Shown here: positions 10,873-20,698 of the stretch, in pieces
Layout: every line of letters starts with the position of its first letter
Position numbering within the stretch: the first letter of the stretch is position 1
Assembly (NCBI GenBank): GCA_027596035.1
Contig: JADGJA010000342.1
Location: 1 to 22,345, forward strand
Reading direction: 5' to 3'
Origin: Thoreauomyces humboldtii
Taxonomy: Eukaryota > Chytridiomycota > Chytridiomycetes > Spizellomycetales > Powellomycetaceae
DNA: 22,345 bases
Notes under the pieces: model-generated
Told to the model about the DNA's origin: nothing
Seen by the model: the letters and a program-made list of their open reading frames with translations, nothing else
Database searches by the model: none
Program-made: the position numbers and the translations under genes

Positions 10873-11170
10873 CGAGATGGAAAATCGAGAGGAAAGGCGT
10901 GGTACTTGGCAAGATACCAGAAAGAAGTACGTAGGGCAGGTGGCTGTAGGTTGAGCAAGAATATGATGAAAATAATCGGCCTCTCTGGGAACAAATGCAC
11001 TTCTGATGAGGTATTCCCCTTTTCAGTGTTCGTCTTCGCTGAAGCACTTTGGCTGATGCCTCACTTCGAGCGTCACCGTGGCAAACGCCCCCATCACGGG
11101 CGAATGTGAAGCCTGGACGCATCTTCGTTTTTACGACCGTGACCCTACATTCAGTTTTCCATGCAATAGC
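10873..11170. other. Convergent 3' intergenic region, NADAR / ARMH1
   Basis: A 298-bp gap between facing stop codons. I see no gene. It presumably contains both polyadenylation regions; no canonical signal was identified. Confidence 0.45.
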
Positions 11171-14100
11171 CTATGGAAGCGGCGTCTGGACTACAGAGCG
11201 GACTGGTGTTCCATCCATCTCCGATGAAGATGGTCTACTTGCATCGCTTTCTTTCTGCGCCGATTTCTTGCTGTCCACAGACACTGCGAGTTTGATGTCA
11301 TGGAAATCTGCGTTTTTCATCTTGAGAAGCCACTGCTCGTTCGTTCGATCAACTGGAGCCTCTTCCTTGCGAGTATCTCGTTTCTGTCCAAGTTCATTTG
11401 CACTGTGTAAAAGGTGATTCAGACCGTCAGCCAGAGCAGTACATGACGCGCTATTCGCAAAGGGTTTACCGGAACTTCTCCAAATCTGCGTCGAAAGTTT
11501 CGCGGGTCTCGATGTTGTCGGCCTTGCCAAACTTCCGAGCCTGGTCGTTCACGAAGTTTAGGAGTTAAAAAGGCGGGTGCTGTGCTCCAGATAAGCCTCT
11601 ATATTTACCGAGAATGTAGCGTTAACAACCGGTTGTGCGAAAGGAACGTATAAGTCTTGAACAGCAGGCGGTGGTATCCGTTCCTGATTGCGCATATAGT
11701 TGATTAGTGGAAGCTCAGAAACATGGTTGCTTCATTGTGCGCACCTCTGGCTCCACCATCTGCTCAATCTTGATAGCTGTCGCTGGCTTCGAGGGCTCCT
11801 GCTCTGCAGGGCCCGCAATGGCCTCCTCCTGCTGCTTTGTCTCCGAGCGTATGCTGAAGTCCTATATCAGGTTCATAGGCTCTCGATTGGTCCACCACAA
11901 TAGCAGACGCGACGCACCTATCTCCATCTCTAGTAGCAGGGAACATGTCAAATGGAGTGGCTGGGGCGGTGCCTCGCGATCCAGCGCTGTGAGGGGTACG
12001 CCCACTTTTCGGCCGACTCCGAGTTTTGGCAGTGGCCCTAAAGAGGAGGTTAGTCTGTATTCAGAAGAGAAAACAGTCGACAAGTTGCAGGTCCTACTCG
12101 TCATTCTCTTCGTCCGAGCTGACGCCGTCATCAGACTCGGATACTGCGTTTGCATCAGGACCTGCATGGATCTGGACGTTGTTGCGACGCAGGTAGCGCA
12201 CTTGCTCGCGATTGAGTTCCTTGTAGAACTTATCGGGCTTGTCCTGAGAACGAGATGCGTCGATGAGTCTTTTGGGGTCCATTTAAGCCCATCCCAGTCC
12301 CTTCTAGACTAACCTCCAGGAGTTCAAAGAAATTCTTGCCCATGTGCTCCCGAAGTGCAGCACCCACGAAGTCGAAGAGACCGACCAATACGATCAAAGC
12401 GCTAGCAGCGTAGTGCTGACTGTCCGTATGCCCGACATTTGCGATGACACTAAGCAGCCCGCTCACAATCTGAGCGTCTATCATACGCTCGGCTAGCTCG
12501 CGGTTTGCGGCCGCCATGACACTGGACATTCGAAGTGAGATTTTGGTCTGTACAGACTGTAAACTCTGCCATCACTCACCCAAGAAGTTTGGCAGCATAC
12601 GCTTGCTGCATGTAACCAGCTGCAATGCTTTCGCTCTGTGCTTTTCCCTCATCGCCCTTTGGAATAAGGTTCCCCCATTGATTGCCTCCCAAGGACTTTT
12701 CGCCCTTTGCGCGTCTTCGTCGCTCTGTTGAATGAGTGAATATGCCGAAGTCACGGCGCTCGAGCAGTCATCGCTTATATACGCACCTTCCGGTAGGTCC
12801 TCTTGAGTATCTTCGACACTCGTTTTGAGAATGGTGATGAGTTGCGTGATGATGACATCCTGCAAAGAAGTTCGGCTGAACAATTCTCGCAGAATTTCGT
12901 AACCTGTTTGACTCCAGAGTGAGATTCAAGCTGCTTATCCTATCCTATGTGATGCTATCGCCCAGCTTACCTTCGTACTGAATTTGAATATGCGGGTTCT
13001 TCAATAGGGCCACCGTGGCCTCTACAATAGATGGATGTACAGCTTGAATGGATGGCTGATGTGGTATCAGCTTGGCAATTTCACTGACAGGCACGACCGA
13101 TACTTACAAGCAATAACCGCAGTGCTTGTCCAGCCATTTGCTGTGATGTCGGCGGTGGTCCTTGCGAGGTAAGTAGAGAAAGTAGGGACTTGTATACTTG
13201 CATGAGAAATTTTGGGTTGCCCTGTAGTTCAAAGACCATCCATCAAATTCTGGTAGATGGAGGCTTTCTCCGAACCTTACTCACGACGCCAAGCTGATGC
13301 AGCAAATTGCGAGCATAATCCTGGGTGATCTCAGATCTTGATCGCCCCAGGCAGTCTGCCACAGCTCGGACGCCTTGACACAATACATTAGTGAGCCTCT
13401 TCTCGGAACAGTACGGCATCGAAGCGCTCACCGTAACTCTCGCAAATGAACTCTTTGTAGCGACGACCAGCCTGCGCTACGCTTAGCAGGACTCTCAAGG
13501 CTTCTGCCTTGTCAGGCTACTTGCAGCAACGACGTGTCACTTTTTGGCTACCTTCCGTTTACGTTCCAGTGCATCTCGTTCCTACCTCCTTCACTTGAGC
13601 AAGGCCGAGGATTTCGAGCACCGTAAGAACACCCCCGACTTCCAAGAACTCTGCAAGGAATCGATGTCCGCTCGACGCCGAGATGAAAATGTTGATGGCT
13701 TGCAATTGCAAGGCGAGGCTGTGGCCCAGCAGATAGCTAGGTCGAGAAAATCATCAAATATTGGCTCCTCGCAAGGAAGTAAGATCAACGCCAACCTCAG
13801 CCGCAGATACGCCGAGAGCCGCGTCAAGAACAGACTGGCACCGTTGCTGAACTCTCGCTCGAGTTGCGGGCCCGTTTTGTTGCGGTTATGGGTCACAAAC
13901 TCCTGAAGGATCTTTTCACGGATGGTCCTAGTGCCCTGCAACTCTCCGCCTATCAGTCCTTAACTGGGTGAGATGTAGTCGCGATCGCCCTTACCCTATC
14001 CCAGGTTTTGCTCAGCTGCATGAAGTAGCTTGTCGGACAGCTTGCCAGCATGCGATTCCCAATGCTGGGCATTTGTGGCAGTCGCTCCAGTACGGCATAT

Positions 14101-14195
14101 TTGCCATAGGCCTCGCCGATGTTGGACTTTCCGGGAAGAACATTGCCGCCCCACGATCTCAGATGCGGTCGATCTGCTTCTTGCACAGTGTTCAT
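11171..14195 (-). CDS. ARMH1: ARMH1-like armadillo-helical protein, flagella-associated
   Basis: Homologue of animal ARMH1 (C1orf228), an armadillo-like protein found mainly in ciliated lineages, molecular role unknown. Sixteen exons: 14195-13995, 13935-13796, 13736-13586, 13507-13432, 13373-13285, 13221-13108, 13055-12971, 12903-12787, 12724-12580, 12521-12314, 12243-12098, 12037-11918, 11853-11745, 11683-11609, 11540-11470, 11402-11171. All phases close, giving 692 residues. Matching blocks in order: LEREFSNGASLFLTRL, FLEVGGVLTVLEILGL, YKEFICESYGVRAVADCL, GNPKFLMQVYKSLLSLL, AVHPSIVEATVALL, HMGKNFFELLE. The armadillo part ends near residue 480. A further 200 residues follow (acidic, then basic Ser/Pro-rich, then ERIPPPAVQDLYVPFAQPVV and FGKADNIETRETFDADLEKF), which I do not recall in the human protein. 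The intron at 13508-13585 and the next use AAG acceptors. Confidence 0.85.
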
Positions 14196-14496
14196 TTCGC
14201 TTTCGTTACTGACCGCTGTCTCGAACGGCGAGCGAGAAAGGGAACAGCCTGCCCGAAAAGGGGAAGGAGGAGGGTAGCTGGCGAAAAAGCGGGGGGGTCA
14301 TCTCCGCTGGCGGTAAACCGCAGAGCCTTCTCCTGTGTCTTCCCCTCGTCTGTACACGCGCGGCCTCTTCGCGCATTCGCTTTCTCAACCCATCTTGCCC
14401 CCCGTCCTCGTCACCACATCTCAGTGAAACTTTGAGCAGCTCCTCGCCCTATCGCAACCTCGACTCTTAACTGCAGCGCAAACGGAATTTTCAGTC
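14196..14496. promoter_or_regulatory. Shared upstream region of ARMH1 and RPN7
   Basis: A 301-bp gap between divergent starts, with G-rich runs near 14260-14300 on the plus strand. I looked for the proteasome PACE box (GGTGGCAAA); only a poor relative, GGCGGTAAA, is present near 14309, inside the small palindrome GCGGTAAACCGC. No convincing X-box. Promoter role is inferred from position. Confidence 0.4.
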
Positions 14497-16159
14497 ATGG
14501 ACGAAGTAGTCCCAAAGGTAAGCTTTCGTTCCGGACAAGCTCAAGGTCATCCAAGCCACTGACTAGCCACCCGGAACCTAGATCCCCAACCTTGACATTG
14601 CCCACCACCACTTCCTCCTGGCATCCGGGCCAAAAGAGGGTCGGGAGGAAGCCAAGCGAGCCCTTTTCGAATATGTCAAAACTGAGAGTATGGATGGAAC
14701 TGCCCGGTTGTGGCGACTTGCCGCGTGCGATACGCGTGGCTAAATGAGCGCACCCGCCAAACTACCTTCCAGACATGTCTCCCTACTACGTGCTGCTGTG
14801 CGACGAGTTCGGGTTCCCAAAGGATTCTTCCTTGTTGCAGGGAATGCAGAAGGCCAACGAGGAAAAGGAGAAGGAACTCGATGGGAAGCTCGAGGACGCC
14901 GAGACGAACTTGGGAGAAACGGACATCAGCGATGCCCTGATTGCGAAGGCTCAGTTCTTGGCAAAGATCGGAGATAAGGTATACCAACGTGTCGAAGGGG
15001 AGGACAATAAAAGCATGTGGGCGGGGTGGGGGCATGCTCGCAAGTCCACAAAGTCTCACTCTGGTGCGGTTTCAGGACAAAGCCCTGACCGCCTATCGAG
15101 TTGCCTTCGACAAGACTGGTCCGCTTGGTCACCGCATTGATCTCGTGTTTGCCTGCATTCGAATCGGATTCTTTTTCCGTGACAACGATCTCATCAGTCG
15201 TAACATCGACAAGGCTAAGACGTAAGTGGGGTTCTTTAATATCACTGAAAGATATGATGCTAACCGATTGCCTGCAGACTGATCGAGGAGGGGGGCGATT
15301 GGGATCGCCGAAACCGTTTGAAGGTGTACGAAGGCATCTACCGGATCTCAGTACGAGATTTCAAGGGAGCCATTCAGCTCTTCCTTGACACGCTAGCCAC
15401 TTTCACTTCGACGGAGCTGATGGAGTACAAGGACTTCGTCAAATACACGGTATTTACAGCAGCAATCACGCTCAAGCGGCCCGACTTCAAAGCCAAGGTA
15501 TGGCGGACAGGATGTTGTCGAACCATGCGGCAGACCTGTGTTTTTGTCCCTTACCTTGTTCCATCTCCGTTTTGATCAGATCATCGACGCACCTGAAATT
15601 TTGGAGGTTATTGACCAAGTACCAAATCTTTCCGATTTCGCCAAATCCCTCTATGCGTGCAACTACTCGCAGTTCTTCCGATCTCTTGGTGAGAAACATT
15701 CCTTGACTCTAGTTCCTGCGTGACAAGATCCTAGTTTGATAATTTACTTGTTCAGCCGCCGTGGAGCAAACCATGAAGCTGGACCGCCTGCTCAACGCTC
15801 ACTACCGGTACTACGTTCGCGAGATGCGTATTGCTGTCTACGCGCAGCTCCTGGAGTCGTATCAGTCTCTGACGATCGAATCGATGGCCAACGCGTTCGG
15901 AGTAACGCAGGACTGGATCGACAGGTGCGCTACTGATTACCTGCCGCACGCAAGAGTCGCGATCTAACATCCGCCATCTCCTAGTGATCTTTCAAAGTAC
16001 ATTGCTGCGGGTCGTCTCAATGCCGTCATAGACAAAGTGAACGGCATCGTAGAGACAAACCGACCGGACGCGAAGAACGCGCAGTACCAGGCGACGATAA
16101 AGCAGGGGGATCTACTGCTTACCCGCATCCAGAAGCTTTCCCGCGTCATCAATGTGTAG
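14497..16159 (+). CDS. RPN7: 26S proteasome regulatory subunit RPN7 (PSMD6)
   Basis: A lid subunit of the 19S regulatory particle; its PCI domain helps build the lid horseshoe around the Rpn11 deubiquitinase. Eight exons (14497-14517, 14582-14687, 14773-14978, 15076-15221, 15278-15497, 15580-15688, 15756-15924, 15985-16159) give 383 residues against 389 in human. Landmarks: [84 protein letters not shown], then the PCI region [49 protein letters not shown], and the invariant C-terminus KLSRVINV. Exon 1 encodes only seven residues. Introns are 64, 85, 97, 56, 82, 67 and 60 nt. Everything expected is present, so the subunit should be functional. Confidence 0.95.
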
Positions 16160-16352
16160 GAACCTACTGTAATATGTCTTGACGAATCGTCAATTTCACT
16201 TGCGCGGTTGCGTAGACCCGTGCATCAGGCGAACGCATAGAAGAGTGGACAGCACATGCGAGATGCGCGGAAGATGATCAATAAACCAGGTTTTTATGTG
16301 TTATCGTATTGTGCAAAAGGGGTAACTATCAACAAAGAGTCAAAGGCGCAGC

Positions 16353-18331
16353 CTACGCTGGAATCTGGATAAGTTGCATCTTTGTCGTTGTACCTACAAA
16401 AAGGGCAGCATCAGAATCCTGCCCAAAAATCTACAAATACGCGAACTCTTACCCTCCAAGAAACCGATATGCTGTCCGCACGTTACTACTGCAACCTGGC
16501 CAGGTTTGCACAGACCGAGTTCCACGGCGTACTCTAAGGAATTGCAAGAGCAGTGTGAGTATTTCTGCGGCGACCTTCGGATTCCCATGAGGCACTGCGA
16601 GAATGCACTCACTCAAAGTGTCCATAATGACGGAATCCGCCGATCCGGGGTGGTAGTATGGCACCAGGCCAAAGTTCAAATTGAGTTGCCTTGCCGTCTG
16701 GGGAATCAGGGTGGCAGCGACAACAGGGATGACAGGTCGGTACTTCGCAACGAGTCGCGCGGTTCCACCGAGCTCAGTGATGCAAACGATGATGGCGGCG
16801 TCGACCTGACGGGCAGCCAGCACGGCGGAGCTGGCAATGCTCTCGGACACGGGGATGGGTTTCGGTACGCTACGCATGGTCTTGACCTGGTATTCGAGGT
16901 AGTTGTTGTTCTTCTCGGCTTGGTAGGCGATGCGACGCATCGAGTTCACGGATTCGAGGACGTACTCTCCGATGGCCGTCTCCGCCGAAAGGACGAGGCC
17001 GTCCACGCCGTCCATGACGGCGTTGGCAACGTCGGCTGCCTCGGACCGCGCTGGACGAGGGTTGGTACGCATGGACTCGAGCATCTGGTTGGCGACGAGG
17101 ATGGCCTTTCCGGCGATGTTGGCCATCGAGATCATCTTCTTTTGAGCGATGGTGACGAGCTCGACGTCCACCTCGGCGCCCAGGTATCCTCGGTCGATGA
17201 CGATTCCGTCGGCCATGCGAAGGATGGACTCGAAGTTGTCCATGCCGCTCTTGTTCTCGATCTTGGCCAGCAGCTTGATCTTGTGGTTTCCGAGAAGTAG
17301 GCGCACCTCCTCTACGTCGTCGACGTCGCGGATGCAGGACACGGAGATGAAGTCGACCTCCTCGGACATGGCATACGCGATATCGGTCTTGTCCTTCGCG
17401 GACAAGGCTGGCAGGTCGTTGATGACGTGGGAAGGGAAGTTGATTCCCTTGCTCTCCCCGAGAATTCCTGCAGAAGGCAATCAGCGACAGCCCTGTGTCG
17501 AAAGCTGTGTACCGTTTTGTGCCTACCGGAGTTGTCCACCTTGCACCGGATAGAATCTTCCAGGCGTTCAACCACGGTGAACGACAGTAGTCCGTCGTCC
17601 ACGTACATCTTGTCCCCAACCTTCACCAACTCCTTCGTGTAGCTCGTAGACACCTAGACGTAGACGTTCGTTCGGGTCAAGGTAGGTGAGCAAAGCTGCC
17701 CGATACATGGACGTGCAGCCGTTCGCTGGGATACCCTCGTGTTGTCTCCGACGACGTTCTGGTCGTTGACGAAGAAGAAGTCGTCTCCTGCCGTGAGATG
17801 CACGGCCTCTCCCCGTGCGAGCTTGCCGCTCCTCACTTTCGGTCCGTTCATGTCGAGCCAGATGGCCACCTCGGCAGTGGACTCTGTCTCGACCAGCACC
17901 TCCCGGATGGTCCTTATGCATTGGGTGGCAAAGTCTTGTGTGCAGTGGGACAGGTTGAGACGCGCAATGTTCATGCCTCCGGCGATCAGTTTGCCGATCA
18001 TCTCCTTCGAGCTCGAGGCTGGGGGAAGGGCGTTGCGTTGTCAGTAACCCTGTTTCCCCTATGTGTCTGCCTTTTATCGATCCGACCGAGCATTTCTTGA
18101 ACTCGGTAGGTCCACAGGCCACACCCAATCACCCACCAGGTCCCAATGTGCACACCACCTTGGTGCGGAGAATGTCAGCAGAGTTTGCTAGAAGGAGTCG
18201 GGTGGGAGAACGCCGGGGGTCAGCTCAATGACGTGAGGAAAGAGGATAGACATCTTGGGACCAGGTGCCCGCTCGAGCATACCATCGACATGCACCGGGT
18301 GGATCTTTCGGACGATGGAGGTGGCGACCAT
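16353..18331 (-). CDS. Pyruvate kinase, divergent (possible pseudoenzyme)
   Basis: Pyruvate kinase fold; the canonical enzyme makes ATP and pyruvate from PEP and ADP at the end of glycolysis. Seven exons (18331-18283, 18187-18137, 18018-17735, 17653-17527, 17467-16613, 16533-16453, 16393-16353) give 495 residues, full length. Landmarks: LRTKVVCTLGPASSS, MNIARLNLSH, GDKMYVDDGLLSF, DLPALSAKDKTDIAYAM, LLAKIEN (Lys239, Glu241 kept), ANQMLESM, DGVDGLVLSAETAIGEY, and C-domain end EGTTTKMQLIQIPA. Odd residues: the Mg-ligand Asp of the RGDLG motif is Tyr265 (codon 17186-17184), the Thr of ATQM is Asn297, and LDTKGPEIR reads LDMNGPKVR. Activity is therefore doubtful or altered. The reading frame is intact, so this is not a decaying pseudogene. 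The two 3' introns (59 and 79 nt) restore the true C-terminus; reading straight on gives a false tail. Confidence 0.9.
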
Positions 18332-18618
18332 GATTGCGTGGAATATGAAGCGGAGGTGATGTATGCAGAATAAGTAAGCGTAGGGTGCGATGGGCTCTAG
18401 CCTGGGCTCTTTTTATCGCAACGAGGACGAGGACGAGGACAATCGATTGGGCAGAGGGGAGAGGAGATGCGCGTTCGCCCAAACAAACAGCTTGCTGTCG
18501 GAAAAGCGTGTGACGTGGGGACTCACGCCGGAACACTCATGCGGTCTGTATCGTTGCCGCCGTGACGGCGCCGTCGCTCTCACGATCGTCGCATCCTCCT
18601 TCAGAACGTTCAAGAGAC
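18332..18618. promoter_or_regulatory. Shared upstream region of pyruvate kinase and ALG6
   Basis: A 287-bp gap between divergent starts. It contains a short (GAGGAC)3 microsatellite at 18423-18440, and ATGs at 18390 and 18538 that begin only short frames. No known promoter element recognised. Confidence 0.4.
18423..18440 (+). repeat. (GAGGAC)3 hexanucleotide repeat
   Basis: Three perfect copies of GAGGAC in tandem, about 100 bp upstream of the pyruvate kinase start and 180 bp upstream of ALG6. It is short enough to arise by slippage; listed as a possible polymorphic site only. Confidence 0.6.
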
Positions 18619-20575
18619 ATGTCCAACAAGAAGGCCCTACCCACCGTCTCGAGGTACGGGCGTGGCGATCCTCGGATCTGCGTGACAAAAGTGCTCATGG
18701 TTGTGCCCAACTTTCAGCTCAGAGTTTGGCCCGGTCGGCTCCTGGCACAGCTTCTTGTCGCGCACCGACGGTCGGCATCTAAGGCTCTTATCGACTTTGC
18801 TTCTGGCCGTATCGCTACGTTGGCTGGTGGCTCAGAACGGGTACTCTGGGGCAGGGAATCCACCCCTTCATGGAGACTTTGAGGCTCAACGACACTGGCT
18901 CGAAATCACAACCGCCCTTCCGCGTCGCCAATGGTACACCTACGACCTGCCCTATTGGGGTCTCGACTATCCACTCCTGACAGCGTACCATAGCTGGGGG
19001 CTGGGCTTGATGTGAGCACGCAGTGCAAGGTGGTTCGACTCACACGCACTGGCTGAAACCCCTGACAAGTGGAACTCGGTAGTGCGAAAGCCATCAATCC
19101 GGCATGGGTTGCCCTGGATCGCTCTCGAGGACTGGAGACAGAGGGACTAAAGGTGTTCATGCGCCTAACGGCTTTGGTCACGGAGCTGGCTATTTATGTC
19201 CCGGCCGTGATCCTCTTCGCCAAGTACTGGATCCCAACCAGCGATACCGCGAGAAAGGTGACTGCTATCTGATAGGCGTGTCCGTTTTTAAGCAGGGCTG
19301 ATCTTTTTGTCGCATTTACTCAGCAGGTGCTGGTCACCCTGATTCTACTGCAGCCAGCCCTCATCATCATCGATCACGGTCATTTCCAATACAACTCGGC
19401 AATGTTAGGGTTGACGTTGTGGGCAATCGTTGGACTACTCTCTGGCCATTATCTTCTCGGAAGCGTCGCGTTTGTGCTTGCCTTGAATTTCAAGCAGATG
19501 GCGCTATTCTATGCGTTGCCCATCTTTTGCTTTCTTCTAGGCGTCTGCGCTCGAACTCCGAATAGGTATGGACACTTAAGTCTACTGGTGTTCGATGCTA
19601 CGTCCTGATTGTTGGCATAGCCTTAGACTATTCGTCAAGCTCGGCGTTACTGTGGCTGGAACACTCGCGCTGGTTTTTGCTATACACAGCACGCAGGCGG
19701 AGGATGCTCTGCAGGTTCTTCGAAGGGTCTTTCCTGTGGAACGCGGCCTTTACGAGGACAAAGTTGCCAATGTCTGGTGTGCGCTGAGTGTAGTTGTGAA
19801 GCTCCGTAGCCTTTATACCCAGCAAACTCTCGTGATTGTTAGGTATGTCGGAGCCCAGCAGTGCTGTTCGCTTTTCTTTTTCTTACGGCGAAATTTTAGC
19901 CTCCTTTCAACGTTGCTTGCGGCTCTACCATCGAGCATCCATGTTTTGAGATTTCCTGAACCTCGCGCGCTGCTGTACGCGCTATTCAACACGTCTCTCG
20001 CATTCTTTTTGTTGGCATTTCAAGTCCATGAGAAGTCGATCTTGCTTCCCGCGTTGCCGGCCACGCTTCTCATTCTGGATGAACCGTTCGCAGCATCCTA
20101 TTTCAACACCGTGGCTATGTTTAGGTGAAAATTGAGCCGTTTTCGCGCTCCCTTTCCCAGAACTAATTCTCTCAACTTTGAGCAGCATGTTCCCCCTCCT
20201 CCGTCGGGATGGACTTGGACTACCGTATGCAGTACTTGTCGTGCTCTGGCTCTCCGTTACGGCGTATTCGTGGCGGCAAGTTCCTGGATTCCTCCGTGTG
20301 GCAGTCGCGGTACGTGCCTCGGCTCTGGACAATGACAGCGTACTTCCTTGTGCTACTGGTCGCTCATAACTTTTCGACAGTGTTCTTATGCGACGATGTT
20401 CGCATGGCATGCATTGGAAGCGACTATCCCACCGCCTGCGAAGCTTCCAGACATTTATGTTGTTTGCAACGTGCTTTTGAGCACTGGTTTGTTCATGCTT
20501 TGCATGATCTACTTCAATTGCCGGCAGCTCTTCAGCGCTCGAACTGGAAGGTTGGGGAAACTGAAGAATAAATGA
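18619..20575 (+). CDS. ALG6: Dol-P-Glc:Man9GlcNAc2-PP-Dol alpha-1,3-glucosyltransferase ALG6
   Basis: ER multi-pass enzyme adding the first glucose to the lipid-linked N-glycan precursor. Eight exons (18619-18653, 18718-19011, 19083-19257, 19327-19565, 19621-19842, 19900-20124, 20186-20309, 20381-20575) give 502 residues, typical of the family. Diagnostic ALG6 stretches: [20 protein letters not shown] (ALG8 has a different DFE..RNW form), [103 protein letters not shown] and H-K-motif residues of GT-C enzymes are kept. Intron 2 uses acceptor GGTAG at 19082, selected because it restores [10 protein letters not shown]. Intron 5 (19843-19899, 57 nt) is in frame without a stop but has a strong pyrimidine tract and is absent from the family alignment. 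It is convergent with DNAI7 across 123 bp. Confidence 0.93.
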
Positions 20576-20698
20576 GCAAAACCGTCAAGAACCCGGCCAC
20601 GATTGATCGTAGCAGAACCACTTGGCTCCTCCTTCCGTATCCTACTGGATGGCCACGCTGGCACTATTATTGTTAAAGCGCGAGCAAGCACATCGTCG

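Noticed and set aside
12094..12096. TAG as the true end of ARMH1
   Set aside because: The same bases form a good phase-2 donor, and splicing opens five further in-phase exons with a branch point and acceptor at the usual 60-nt distance.
16374..17300. Long plus-strand open frame (308 codons) antisense to pyruvate kinase
   Set aside because: The minus strand encodes a recognisable full pyruvate kinase here. The plus reading is a codon-composition shadow with repetitive Asp/Gly/Val content and no family resemblance.
19843..19899. ALG6 intron 5 read as coding (57 nt, in frame)
   Set aside because: It has a GTATGT donor, a long T/C tract and a TTTTAG acceptor, and ALG6 homologues have no insertion at this point.
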